A DNA stretch of 64,000 nt from Paenibacillus sp. PAMC 26794 (GCF_000316035.1 NZ_ANHX01000071.1:62001-126000), one strand, 5' to 3'. Positions 16,981 through 25,927 are shown, counted from the first letter of the stretch. Notes: a model not told the origin generated them from the sequence alone. Made by a program: numbers and translations.

Positions 16981-17030
16981 CTAAATAACCGTTCTCCGGT
17001 ATACTACTGGAAAACGGTTATTTAGTTTGT
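16981..17030 (+). terminator. Terminator closing the RNA/toxin cassette
   Basis: A long stem, AAATAACCGTT (16983-16993) with AACGGTTATTT (17013-17023), extended by TCC/GGA, is followed by T-rich sequence. It is nearly symmetric and may also end the LtrA gene transcript arriving from the other strand. Confidence 0.8.
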
Positions 17031-17067
17031 TTTGCTACCTAGAAGGTTATAGAATTCCTTTGATATA

Positions 17068-18156
17068 TTAAGTCGTAAGTTTTGCATACACCAGGAAGAA
17101 TAACATGTCTTCGCCCATGATGACATAACCCGGAACCCGGTAGACCAGATCAACAAGGACAAATGCCACCAGTAACCCCACCATGACTGCCAGATGACGT
17201 GGCCGGAGTCGTAGATGTGCGTGTCTGTAACGATGGAACACAAGTGAGGTCGACAAGAAATACAGTAGTGCTGATCCAAATACAAATCCTATCATGAACA
17301 CATAGTTTAACTGATTCTGATATAACAGCTGAATTGAAGCAGCAATCATACTCATGGAGATGTAGATGAACAGATGGCCGTATATGATCGCTTGCCCGGC
17401 AGTCTGGATCTCTTTGCTGACCTTTTTCTCCACGTTATCGAAGTATTGCCACCATATCGCAATGACAAAGATGGACGTAAAGGCGGCAAACAGAATGGAT
17501 TTCATATCCCAATGATCGGCTTGCAGCACAGCGATAATACTCACTACAGATTCACCCAGCAGGATAAGTGTAAAGAGCGCGAAACGTTCCAACAAGTGAT
17601 GGGTCTGAACCGGTACCTTCACCAGATTTTTGCGTCCGATCAACGGAAGTACGATGTCCACAGCAATCCCCGCATACAAAATCACGTAGCGCAACCAGGA
17701 ATCAAAGAACAATGAACCTGATGAGATCAATATCCCAATAAGGAAACAGATACCCAAGTAACGAGCCGCTTGCTGCTGATGCTCGCCTTTTGACTTGTGA
17801 GCCGTCAGATACTGAATCGCCGTAAATGCCCGTGAACCGATATACCCCACGAAGAAGGACAGGTAGTATTGGTCAAAATGGGTAGAAAGGCTCGCCGTCA
17901 TGACCATAACGGACAGAAGCTGAAGGATGAGGAAGATTCGATGGATCAGGATATCTTGACCATAGCGGTTAATAAACAAGGTCTGACCGACCCATGCCCA
18001 CCAAACAGGGATAAAAATAAGCACAAACTTCATTAAATATTCAAACGTAATTACTCCATGTTCGGCATGTAACAAGACATGACCCGCTTTGGAGACCGCT
18101 GCTACGAAGAGCAGATCGTAGAACAGCTCCAGCCAGGTAACCTTTTTCTCCATCAT
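17068..18156 (-). CDS. ltrA: LtrA-like low-temperature-requirement membrane protein
   Basis: A 362-residue integral membrane protein with about ten hydrophobic segments. The N-terminus (KKVTWLELFYDLLFVAAVSK) matches the family signature WxELFxDLxFV. The family is named for a Listeria protein needed for growth at low temperature; the biochemical role is unknown. Starts at ATG 18156. Probably a single-gene unit. Confidence 0.88.
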   Translation of the reverse strand: MMEKKVTWLELFYDLLFVAAVSKAGHVLLHAEHGVITFEYLMKFVLIFIPVWWAWVGQTLFINRYGQDILIHRIFLILQLLSVMVMTASLSTHFDQYYLSFFVGYIGSRAFTAIQYLTAHKSKGEHQQQAARYLGICFLIGILISSGSLFFDSWLRYVILYAGIAVDIVLPLIGRKNLVKVPVQTHHLLERFALFTLILLGESVVSIIAVLQADHWDMKSILFAAFTSIFVIAIWWQYFDNVEKKVSKEIQTAGQAIIYGHLFIYISMSMIAASIQLLYQNQLNYVFMIGFVFGSALLYFLSTSLVFHRYRHAHLRLRPRHLAVMVGLLVAFVLVDLVYRVPGYVIMGEDMLFFLVYAKLTT

Positions 18157-18276
18157 CCTTCAATGCTCCTTTAGGTTTTTCTCATACTACGAAGCCTGTT
18201 GCTCACTCAGTTACCTAAATCGCTGAGATCTGGTGACGCGCCCAGAGGAAAAGCTCTGAGCGCCATCTACCTTACT

Positions 18277-19230
18277 TCATTGGACTGTAGCAGGTACGAG
18301 TGTTCTTACCTCGATCGGTTGCAGATTGTCCTCAATTTGAGGGCGGTATTTCTCAAACCACTCAGGCAGCATCAATTTTTGTCCAAGCGAATCAGCAGGT
18401 TCATCTTTGGCAAAGCCCGGAGGATCGGTAGCAATCTCGAACAGAATGCCGCCAGCTTCTCTGAAGTAGATTGCGTTAAAGTACTGACGATCCCGAACTG
18501 GAGTAGGTTGGTACCCGTAATCACGTACACCTTCACTCCACTGTGCATGCTCCTCATCATCTTTGGCACGCCATGCAATATGGTGCACGGTTCCTGCGCC
18601 GCCCATACCCAGAGCCATACGGGTCACTGGAACATCTACGACATTACCAATATCCCCGCTGGACCGGAAACGGGCATACTCTTCATTTTCACTCACTCTG
18701 ACAAATCCCAAAATTTTCTCAAGAGCATCCATCGTTCTTTGCGGGTTAACACTGAATAGGACAGCACCACCGAAGCCTTTGATTGCTTTATCTGTTGGAA
18801 TTCCTTCGTGCGCCCAAGTGCTGGTTGCTCCCTCTTCCCGTTCAACAAGCTCAAGCCGCAGGCCTTCGCCATCTTCGAATTGAAGCAGGTCTTCATTGAA
18901 GCGACTTGTTTTGGTTACCTCAATGTTATACTGTTCCAGCCGGTTCTGCCAGAAGCCAATCGACCCAGGAGGAATGACATAGGAAGTGATGCCGACCTGA
19001 CCTCCACCAATTTTGCCCCGTGGTGATCCAGCCGATGGGAAGAAGGTAATGATGGTACCCGGGCTTCCGTGTTCGTCTCCAAAGTACAGATGATACACAT
19101 CAGGTGCATCGAAGTTGATTGTTTTTTTCACCAGATGAAGTCCCAGAACTCCTGCATAAAAATCAACGTTGGCCTGTGGATCTCCTGCGAAAGCTGTAAT
19201 ATGGTGAATACCTGCTGTTTGAATCGTCAT
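18277..19230 (-). CDS. Ring-cleaving dioxygenase (MhqO-like, glyoxalase fold)
   Basis: A 317-residue cytoplasmic protein with two glyoxalase/VOC modules. The first starts GIHHITAFAGDPQANVDFYAG (its first His is an expected metal ligand), and the second begins near residue 150 (IKGFGGAVLFSV) with HHIAWRA near 220. This pattern matches the MhqO/MhqA family of hydroquinone-ring dioxygenases that detoxify quinones in Bacillus. The start ATG at 19230 follows AAGGAGGAA. A palindromic operator-like site (19277-19294) lies 47 bp upstream and recurs upstream of the next gene, suggesting a MarR/MhqR-type repressor responding to quinones (inference). Confidence 0.87.
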   Translation of the reverse strand: MTIQTAGIHHITAFAGDPQANVDFYAGVLGLHLVKKTINFDAPDVYHLYFGDEHGSPGTIITFFPSAGSPRGKIGGGQVGITSYVIPPGSIGFWQNRLEQYNIEVTKTSRFNEDLLQFEDGEGLRLELVEREEGATSTWAHEGIPTDKAIKGFGGAVLFSVNPQRTMDALEKILGFVRVSENEEYARFRSSGDIGNVVDVPVTRMALGMGGAGTVHHIAWRAKDDEEHAQWSEGVRDYGYQPTPVRDRQYFNAIYFREAGGILFEIATDPPGFAKDEPADSLGQKLMLPEWFEKYRPQIEDNLQPIEVRTLVPATVQ

Positions 19231-19276
19231 GATTAATTCCTCCTTGGTTTGGAAGTGATTTATAGTAAGTTTGTAT

Positions 19277-19294
19277 TATCTTTAAATTAAGATA
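19277..19294. promoter_or_regulatory. Palindromic operator upstream of the dioxygenase gene
   Basis: TATCTT-TAAATT-AAGATA has six-base inverted arms around a six-base spacer. The same arms and spacer length occur at 19614-19631. The arm sequence resembles the ATCT..AGAT half-sites of Bacillus subtilis MhqR boxes. The position fits repression at the promoter of the dioxygenase gene. Confidence 0.6.
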
Positions 19295-19315
19295 TATAAT
19301 CTGGCGAATTATATT

Positions 19316-19546
19316 CTAGTTGTTATTTTGATTAGCCTGTTCTTGTTTCAATTTGTCTGGAGTAACGTCATCGCCGTTTGGATCATAGATGGTTGCATTC
19401 AGCAGAATGTCGTTGACCGAACCGCGAAAAGTTTGCAGATATTCCTGGCGAAGACGAACCTGTTCCTCTTTCTCCAACTCCGTCAATCCGCCCTCTTTAG
19501 CTTTTCTTGAAAGTTCATTTATTCTGGTCAATGTTGGGATCATCAT
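19316..19546 (-). CDS. DUF896 family protein (YnzC-like)
   Basis: A 76-residue soluble protein of the DUF896/YnzC family; the N-terminal two-helix hairpin ITRINELSRKAKEGGLTELE-type sequence is diagnostic, followed by EEQVRLRQEYLQTFRGSV. The C-terminal 20 residues are polar and probably disordered. The family has no settled biochemical function; some members are linked to SOS and stress responses. Starts at ATG 19546 after GAGGAGAG, just upstream of and in the same direction as the dioxygenase gene, with its own palindrome 68 bp upstream. Confidence 0.88.
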   Translation of the reverse strand: MMIPTLTRINELSRKAKEGGLTELEKEEQVRLRQEYLQTFRGSVNDILLNATIYDPNGDDVTPDKLKQEQANQNNN

Positions 19547-19613
19547 CTTGATCTCTCCTCGTGAAATGGATTAAAGATATTTGTTCTTGGTTGTTATTTA
19601 TATTCAAATTAAA

Positions 19614-19631
19614 TATCTTAAATTAAAGATA
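19614..19631. promoter_or_regulatory. Second copy of the palindromic operator
   Basis: TATCTT-AAATTA-AAGATA, with the same arms and spacing as at 19277-19294. It lies upstream of the DUF896 gene. Nearby half-site-like sequences (TTAAAGATAT at 19571-19580) may extend it. Confidence 0.6.
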
Positions 19632-19730
19632 AATCATTTATGATCGCTTGTCAACTCTTTTATCTAAACTAAAATAAATGAACTTGCTTCCCCACCTTAC
19701 GTCATGTTGCTTTAACTATGAATTCAGACA

Positions 19731-19779
19731 AAAAAAGGGATAGCCCCGCAGTATTTAGTGCACTGCTAGACTATCCCTA
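19731..19779 (-). terminator. Terminator of the ydjFGHI-like operon
   Basis: GGGATAG (19739-19745) faces CTATCCC (19771-19777), with GCAG/CTGC inside, and seven T follow on the minus strand. It lies just beyond the stop codon at 19795. Confidence 0.85.
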
Positions 19780-19794
19780 CATGTATTTATTTCA

Positions 19795-20856
19795 TTAGCC
19801 CAGCTTCTGACCACAATTCGGACAGAAGTTGGCTCCTTCATTTTTGGCTCCACAGTTCGGGCAGAAGTTTGGCTTCTTGTTGCCTTCTGTAGATGAAGAA
19901 TTACCTGAATCACCGTTGCTATTTTCCGCTGGCTTCTGGTCAGCATTCTGATTCTGAGACGAATTGGAATTATTGTTCTGGTTCTGGTTTTGGCCTTGAT
20001 TCTGGTTCATGTTCTTCATCATTTCATTGGCCATGTTCATACCCATCATCATACCAGCCATATCCGAAGCTGCGCCGCCGCCCTGTACTTTACCGGATGA
20101 GATGCCGTCTGTCATGCTGACCTGCTGATACTTTTGCAGATTACCAATCATCTCATGCGAAGCAGTCTTTGTAATCATATCCTGAATCTCTTTTGGATAA
20201 TTGAAGCTCATCACCTGAAAACCGGTAATCCCAATGCCGATGTCCATCATCTGCATATCCAGATCTTCCTGAATCCCTTTGGCAATATCCGATGCATTGG
20301 CCTGCAGGTTGAACATATCCTTCCCTTCACGGCTAATCCACTTCATTAGAAGCTGATCCAGCACAGAAGTGATTCGGATTTTGACATCCTCCACCAGATA
20401 ACTCTGCTTAATGCCTGCAATCTTATCAATCAGGGTCACATAGTCACTTACTTTAAAATTAAATGTGCCGTTGGCCCGAATCGGCATCCCGCCCGGGAGT
20501 TGTGGTGTTGGAATCAACACCGGACTTTGTGTGCCCCAGCGCACGGTGAACTCTTTGGTATTTACAAACAAGACTTCGACCCGCATGCCACTGTTGAATC
20601 CGAATTTGAACCCTTTTAAGGTAGAAAGAAACGGAATGATCTCGGAATCGATATTAAATGATCCTTCGTCCTCGAATATCCCTTCCACCTTACCGTTATT
20701 CAGGAAAATGGCGTCCTGACCCGAACGGATGATGAGTTTACTCCCCTTCTTGATCTCCCGGTTGCTCCACTTCCAAAATATCATGTCATCTCTAAACTCT
20801 TCCCATTCCACCACATTCGAAAACTGATTTCTGAAAAATCCCATATTCGTTTCCAT
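19795..20856 (-). CDS. SPFH-domain protein with C-terminal zinc ribbon (YdjI-like)
   Basis: A 353-residue soluble protein. Residues about 1-215 form an SPFH (stomatin/prohibitin/flotillin)-like domain of the YdjI type, with NVVEWEEFRDDMIFWKW near the start. A long Asn/Gln/Met-rich linker (about 235-325) follows, then a zinc ribbon with two CPNCG motifs (FCPNCGAKNEG and FCPNCGQKLG). In Bacillus subtilis the YdjFGHI set localises with PspA at stressed membranes. It is the last gene of a four-gene operon here. Confidence 0.88.
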   Translation of the reverse strand: METNMGFFRNQFSNVVEWEEFRDDMIFWKWSNREIKKGSKLIIRSGQDAIFLNNGKVEGIFEDEGSFNIDSEIIPFLSTLKGFKFGFNSGMRVEVLFVNTKEFTVRWGTQSPVLIPTPQLPGGMPIRANGTFNFKVSDYVTLIDKIAGIKQSYLVEDVKIRITSVLDQLLMKWISREGKDMFNLQANASDIAKGIQEDLDMQMMDIGIGITGFQVMSFNYPKEIQDMITKTASHEMIGNLQKYQQVSMTDGISSGKVQGGGAASDMAGMMMGMNMANEMMKNMNQNQGQNQNQNNNSNSSQNQNADQKPAENSNGDSGNSSSTEGNKKPNFCPNCGAKNEGANFCPNCGQKLG

Positions 20857-20890
20857 CCTTTCTATTTAACATAATTCGCAGACTCCGTTA

Positions 20891-21691
20891 CTAAAACGAC
20901 CCTCTACTTCCACTGTGTGAGTGACCACCTCGGGAGGTTCCTCCACCGCCGCCTCCGCCACCGTTGTTATTGTTCTTCTCAATTTTGCGCTTGGTTACGG
21001 TTGTGCGGATATATCGATCCTGACGATCAATGACACTGGAATTGCTTGAATCCTCATAAGTTGCACGATTGACTGTGACACGTCCCCCGGAACGATAGGT
21101 CATCATACCAACAACAATACCGCCAAGAACTACAGATACTCCCAACTGAAACCAACCGTTGAACAAAATATTGTTTGGATTCACACCAGGTTCATACCCC
21201 ATATATTTGTAAGAGAGCTCAATATATTTCTCAAATGCGAGTTTATAATCCCCACTGGACAATTCAGAGGTAACTCGGGTACGGATAGCATCAAGCCGCT
21301 GATCGCTCAGATATTCTTTTGCCTTATAAAACCCAGCCAAATATACTTCACGATTATTCATGTCCATCGTCAATATGACAGCATTACCATGTTCTTTATC
21401 GTATCCTAGCCTCTGCTTATCATAAAAATCTTCAGTTAAGAGTATAACATCCTGATTTTCAACATTATTTGTTGTCAAAATAACAAAGTCCGTCTGCCGT
21501 TCCGCGCCATACTGACTCGCAAGTACATTCAGTTCACTTATCTCCTGCTCACTCAGCAGGTTGGCCTCATCGTAGATGAGATTTTTGCTCTCCGCTGCGG
21601 ATGCCAATGACATGGGAATCAACGGAGCGACAAGGGTTATCATAAGTAAAATGAGCGTAGCCATCACGGCCAGAGGGGTTCTTTTTCTCAT
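20891..21691 (-). CDS. TPM-domain protein (YdjH-like)
   Basis: The frame extends to 21766, but the ATG at 21691 follows GGGAGGTGG and overlaps the upstream stop codon (ATGA), giving 266 residues. It has a cleavable or anchoring N-terminal signal (residues 5-30), a TPM domain (about 35-175, with IYDEANLLSEQEISELN), a membrane helix near 200-220, and a glycine-rich C-terminus with GGGGGGGG and SGSRGSF. TPM proteins act at the membrane in envelope maintenance. Third gene of the operon. Confidence 0.88.
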   Translation of the reverse strand: MRKRTPLAVMATLILLMITLVAPLIPMSLASAAESKNLIYDEANLLSEQEISELNVLASQYGAERQTDFVILTTNNVENQDVILLTEDFYDKQRLGYDKEHGNAVILTMDMNNREVYLAGFYKAKEYLSDQRLDAIRTRVTSELSSGDYKLAFEKYIELSYKYMGYEPGVNPNNILFNGWFQLGVSVVLGGIVVGMMTYRSGGRVTVNRATYEDSSNSSVIDRQDRYIRTTVTKRKIEKNNNNGGGGGGGGTSRGGHSHSGSRGSF

Positions 21692-22719
21692 AAGAATCCA
21701 CCTCCCATCATCCAGGAAACCAGCTTCAGTGACAACAACGAGACCGTAGAGACTCCTGCGAACCATCCAGCTACTTTGGCTTTGCTGATCGGTGGTTTAC
21801 CGACCACTTTACCTGTCTGACCATTCATGGCAAAGGTATACTGTGCCCGATTGTAGTCATAGTTGACCATCCACACCGGGAGCAGCACATAGTCTGCATT
21901 TTTGAGCGTAGTATCAATCTGTTTGTCCGTGTAGCTCACGCTGGTATATCCGGATACAGTTGAGGCAATATAAGAATCAATGTACGATCTCGTTTTATCC
22001 TTGGCCCGTGGAAAAAGTTCCTCGTCCGTATAACTGTATTTTTCCGCAATATATCCCGCCAGATACGGGGTCTTGAACAATTTCAGCTGATTATATGGGA
22101 AAGGCTCAAGCTTATCCATCAGTTCATCCTTCATTTTCTCCGATGCATCGATGGGCAGGTTCACGTAATTCAGCCGAATTCGGCGGTATACATCGAAATG
22201 CTGTGTTTCCGTGTAATGGTAGTCGCCCTGGGTGTAGGATCTGACCTTGGTGCCACGACCATGCACTTCGATTTTGTTATGTAACTCGTACAACCAGAAC
22301 GGCACGTACATGCCGGTAATGCTCTGAATCCGATCGGCGGACATGAAGCCACTTGGCGTTAACAGGCCGTTTCTGCACCACTTTTTGAAAGCCTGCTTGG
22401 CTTGATCCTTGTTGATCGAAAAGGGAATCACCATCGCGGGGGCCAGATTGCCCGTCAGCCGATCACTGAGTACAACCGCTGCACCGCAGAAACTGCATGT
22501 CGTCGCACTGGTCTCCGGCTCCGTCACAATGTCAGCTCCGCAGCTGTTACAGTGGTATTCCTTGACCTCATTCTCCGTGAACACTTGTCTCTTCAAGGGA
22601 TCGGGGATCTGCTCTATGTTGTCCTGGCGGCCGCAGCTGGGACAGGATAATGCACCTGACACACTGTCAAAGATCATACCACTGCCGCAGTTTGGACATT
22701 TATATTCAATAACCGGCAT
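21688..22719 (-). CDS. Zinc-ribbon membrane protein (YdjG-like)
   Basis: A 343-residue protein. The N-terminal 80 residues carry paired zinc-ribbon motifs (CPNCGSG, CPSCG, CNSCG, CSFCG). The central region has the conserved MYVPFWLYEL segment of the family, and the C-terminus holds a membrane helix and GWFAGVSTVSLLSLKL. It corresponds to YdjG of the Bacillus subtilis ydjFGHI operon. Starts at ATG 22719. Overlaps the next gene by four bases. Confidence 0.87.
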   Translation of the reverse strand: MPVIEYKCPNCGSGMIFDSVSGALSCPSCGRQDNIEQIPDPLKRQVFTENEVKEYHCNSCGADIVTEPETSATTCSFCGAAVVLSDRLTGNLAPAMVIPFSINKDQAKQAFKKWCRNGLLTPSGFMSADRIQSITGMYVPFWLYELHNKIEVHGRGTKVRSYTQGDYHYTETQHFDVYRRIRLNYVNLPIDASEKMKDELMDKLEPFPYNQLKLFKTPYLAGYIAEKYSYTDEELFPRAKDKTRSYIDSYIASTVSGYTSVSYTDKQIDTTLKNADYVLLPVWMVNYDYNRAQYTFAMNGQTGKVVGKPPISKAKVAGWFAGVSTVSLLSLKLVSWMMGGGFL

Positions 22720-22755
22720 CTGCTCACCTCAATGTTAACGAAATGGTGTAACGTA

Positions 22756-23460
22756 TTACTTATTCTTCAGCTTTTCCTGAATCGCTGCGAGTTCTTCCTC
22801 CGCACTTGGCGACGCATTCTCATTATTACCCGCATCTGAGTTCATGTCCCTCTCCAACTGGGCGATTAATTCGTCCAAATCATCTTCCTGTGTCCCAGCA
22901 CGAAGTTCTGCCAAAGCCTCTGCTTCGTTCAGCGCCTGATTCGCCTTGTCTTCCATGGCCTTCAATGCGGCATCAGACCTGCCCGCAGATGCATTCCGTT
23001 CATTGGCCTGTTGCTGCGCCTTTGCATCTGTCATGCGACTTTTCAGTTCTGCATGCCGCGCTTCCAGTTGCCCCAGATCTGCAACCAGTTTATCATTCAT
23101 ATGCTTCATCATCTTGGCTTTGGCGGAAGCACGTTCATAGGCAGCTTGTAATTCGTTCAATTTGTCAGCCAGCTTCACTTTCTTCTCCAGAAAACCACGT
23201 GCCTTGTCTTCGTATCCCGACTCCGCCGATTTTTCCGCATACCGCTGTAATTTCTTGACCTCGGCGCTGCACTCATCCAATGCTCGCTTCGCCCGGCTCT
23301 CATCTGACAGCACCGCTGCCGTTTCAGCCTTCACCTGACCCAGATCACTGCTCAGGCTGCGCATATATTCATTCACACTCTTCTCCGGGTCTTCCGCCCG
23401 CGACAACATGTGGTTCACATTGGCCTTCATCACGTCTCTAAACCTCGATAAGATTCCCAT
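22756..23460 (-). CDS. PspA/IM30 family protein (YdjF-like)
   Basis: The frame is open from 23535, but the ATG at 23460 follows GGAGGAGGAA and begins with the family N-terminus MGILSRFRDVMKANVNHML; 234 residues result. The body is almost wholly helical coiled coil, as in ESCRT-III-like PspA/Vipp1 proteins, which bind and stabilise stressed membranes. The tail is acidic. First gene of the operon PspA-YdjG-YdjH-YdjI; an ECF-type promoter lies upstream. Confidence 0.92.
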   Translation of the reverse strand: MGILSRFRDVMKANVNHMLSRAEDPEKSVNEYMRSLSSDLGQVKAETAAVLSDESRAKRALDECSAEVKKLQRYAEKSAESGYEDKARGFLEKKVKLADKLNELQAAYERASAKAKMMKHMNDKLVADLGQLEARHAELKSRMTDAKAQQQANERNASAGRSDAALKAMEDKANQALNEAEALAELRAGTQEDDLDELIAQLERDMNSDAGNNENASPSAEEELAAIQEKLKNK

Positions 23461-23508
23461 GACTTGTTCCTCCTCCGAAAAGTTCATATGTATACTATAA
23501 TACATGAA

Positions 23509-23534
23509 TACGCCCACATACGTTTCACATTTCA
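23509..23534 (-). promoter_or_regulatory. Candidate ECF (SigW-type) promoter of the pspA-like operon
   Basis: On the minus strand TGAAAT (23529-23534) is followed after exactly 16 bases by CGTA (23509-23512). The SigW consensus is TGAAAC-N16-CGTA, and ydjF of Bacillus subtilis is a known SigW target, so the match is meaningful despite one mismatch. Confidence 0.55.
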
Positions 23535-23689
23535 CGTTGGCAAGTAGAGTCTCTCCTTCCCAAAGTCGGTTAATGATGGAGTAATAAAAGAATAGACGAA
23601 CACCTATAGTGTCGCCTTATGACCTTGTATAAACACACACAAACTTAAGTACTAACCCTTTGCCCGAAATCTACAAATCCCTACCTGAT

Positions 23690-23911
23690 CTATGTCTCAA
23701 CAACCGGAAGGCTCTCCACCGCTGTGAAAAACACATCCAATAGTTCAACTTTGTACGTAATGCGGACGTATTCGGTTATTAAACCCACATCCTCTTCCCT
23801 CTGATACTCCAGACATGGACGGCCTTCACTCCACAGCACCCTGCAAGAAAACTTTCCGACAACATCCTTAATGATGTGATCCGGCTCAGCTACTTTATGA
23901 ATGTCTCCCAT
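23690..23911 (-). CDS. Small uncharacterised protein, 73 residues
   Basis: The ATG at 23911 has GTGAGGAG upstream; the longer frame to 23926 would begin at that GTG and is less likely. The protein is soluble, has no signal, and alternates hydrophobic and charged residues in a beta-like pattern (FSCRVLWSEGRPCLEYQREE, then VRITYKVELLDVFF). No family recognised. It stands alone between the pspA-like operon and the divergent PrpR-type regulator. Confidence 0.6.
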   Translation of the reverse strand: MGDIHKVAEPDHIIKDVVGKFSCRVLWSEGRPCLEYQREEDVGLITEYVRITYKVELLDVFFTAVESLPVVET

Positions 23912-24139
23912 ATGAAATCTCCTCACTTCTCTATACTTATCGTGTGCAAATTATGCATTAATTTTGAAATACATAACGGTTCGGTTCAGTGCACTTCATC
24001 ACATGCCACTCAGGGAGTTATGGCGACATACCACACAAACATTTTCACACATAACAGTGACCTGTCCACCCAGGGTGCCATTCCTCCGTAAGTTGGCTAT
24101 AATAAGGGGATCAAAGTTTTCTATAAAGGCAGGAAAAAT

Positions 24140-25822
24140 ATGCGTACACGAGTTCACTTTATTGCTCCCTACGAATCGATGATTCCTATCATACAAGAGT
24201 GCATTCCTCGCTTTCCCCAGTTAACCATTCAGACGGACGTGGGCGACTTGGCGAACGGTGTGGAATTAGCAACTCAAGCTGAGAAAAACGGTGCAGAGAT
24301 TATCATCAGCCGCGGCGGAACCGCCCAATTGATTAAAAAAGCAGTGACCATTCCTGTCATTGATGTGCAGTTATCAGGCTATGATATGATTCGTTCACTT
24401 ACGCTGGCAAGCCAGTTTAACGGCCAAACAGCCATTGTTGGCTTCTCCAACATCACCTCTGGTGCACAATCAATTATTGATCTGATGGATCTGCCCCTCA
24501 AGGTCTATACCATACATAGCTCGGAGGATGTGGCACGATTGCTCCTGGAGTTGAAAGCTTCCGGGTACCGACAGATTGTCGGAGATGTGATCACCGTCAA
24601 CACCGCGAAGACCTATGGTCTGGAGGGATTGTTAATCCAATCTGGCCAGGAATCCATCCTTAGAGCGATGGAGGATGCACAGCTGGTCTACCGTTATTTG
24701 AGCAAAAATCATGCGATATCGATCATACTGAATGACCTGGTTACACGGGAACATCCCAATTTACTTATTTTAAATGAACGGAATGAAGTTGTATTCGAGA
24801 ACCTGACCGATTTTGAACAAAATCCGCTGACCGATAATCACATATATCTGACCAACACCAGCCTGGAGTTCCATCAATCCCAGATCCAAAATGTGTTCAT
24901 GGTGGACGATTATCAACTTACGGTTAACGCCTATGAAACGACCTTAGACAACAAGAACTACAAGGTATATATGTTGGAAAAAGGGCAACCCTATGCCTTT
25001 GCACAATTCGGCATAACAACGTTCACCGACGCATCGATGGAGCCTATTGTTGCTGAATCCCCTGCCATGCAGGCGGTATTACAGAACATTCGGGCACTTT
25101 ACGAGAATCATGAACCGATCTATCTGCGGGGTGAAGCGGATTCCGGTAAATCTTTTCTGGTCAAACATATTCATCAGATGTACTCCGGTGGCGGACTCTT
25201 ATTACAGATGGATCTCTCGCAAGTTCCGCCCGGTCATTTGCACAACATACCACTCGCCAAGGTTAGAAATGTAGAGATTAACCACATGGAAACACGTATG
25301 GAAGATCCGGAGTTGCTCGCCTTTATCCAGAGCTGCCTTCAAAACCAGATTGGGGTGTTTATACTCGGGGAACAGATATTAAACCCGCAGTGGTCACTCG
25401 ATCTGGAGCTTAATACAATCATGATGCCAAATCTTGCGGATAGACCAGAGGATCTGGCTCCACTGATGCAGCATTTCCTGACTGATTACTACCACAAATA
25501 CGGAACTACCGCGGTGAGGATAAAAGAAGATGCACTACAGCTGATCCAAGATCAGATCACACATATGAATGTCAACCAGCTGAAACATCTGATCAAGCAG
25601 GCTGCACTCAACGAACAAGATTATGTAATCACCACGGCTACCTTGTCCCGCTTGCTGGATCAGCAACCTTCTTCAAGCCCAATGAAGTTGAACGGTACGC
25701 TGAAGGAGATTGAGAAGGAAGTTATTCAGTTTGTGCTTCAGGAGGAGAATAACAATCAATCGAAGGCCGCAGAGCGACTGGGGATTAACCGGGCCACATT
25801 ATGGCGTAAACTTAAAGATTAA
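24140..25822 (+). CDS. PrpR-N domain transcriptional regulator
   Basis: A 560-residue cytoplasmic regulator. Residues about 5-195 form the PrpR N-terminal sensor domain (typical IISRGGTAQLI and VIDVQLSGYDMIRS). A PAS-like segment follows (about 200-300), then a shortened P-loop ATPase domain (about 315-500) with GEADSGKS as Walker A, and a Fis-type helix-turn-helix at the C-terminus (QSKAAERLGINRATLWRKLK). The sigma-54-contacting GAFTGA loop is not visible and no -24/-12 promoter is apparent nearby, so it probably works with sigma-A. It stands just upstream of the permease-kinase-dehydrogenase operon and most likely controls it in response to a sugar acid. Confidence 0.85.
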   Translation: MRTRVHFIAPYESMIPIIQECIPRFPQLTIQTDVGDLANGVELATQAEKNGAEIIISRGGTAQLIKKAVTIPVIDVQLSGYDMIRSLTLASQFNGQTAIVGFSNITSGAQSIIDLMDLPLKVYTIHSSEDVARLLLELKASGYRQIVGDVITVNTAKTYGLEGLLIQSGQESILRAMEDAQLVYRYLSKNHAISIILNDLVTREHPNLLILNERNEVVFENLTDFEQNPLTDNHIYLTNTSLEFHQSQIQNVFMVDDYQLTVNAYETTLDNKNYKVYMLEKGQPYAFAQFGITTFTDASMEPIVAESPAMQAVLQNIRALYENHEPIYLRGEADSGKSFLVKHIHQMYSGGGLLLQMDLSQVPPGHLHNIPLAKVRNVEINHMETRMEDPELLAFIQSCLQNQIGVFILGEQILNPQWSLDLELNTIMMPNLADRPEDLAPLMQHFLTDYYHKYGTTAVRIKEDALQLIQDQITHMNVNQLKHLIKQAALNEQDYVITTATLSRLLDQQPSSSPMKLNGTLKEIEKEVIQFVLQEENNNQSKAAERLGINRATLWRKLKD

Positions 25823-25842
25823 CTTTAAGTTTACGTCTTTTT
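25805..25842 (+). terminator. Terminator after the PrpR-type gene
   Basis: CGTAAACTTAAAG (25805-25817) and CTTTAAGTTTACG (25823-25835) are perfect inverses, followed by TCTTTTTT. The stop codon is in the loop. Confidence 0.9.
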
Positions 25843-25927
25843 TATTGCTTTTATGTGTTGCATTTTTAAACAGTTAACCAAGTATTTAAAATTTACAATA
25901 ATTTATTGTTGCTATATTAAACGATAT

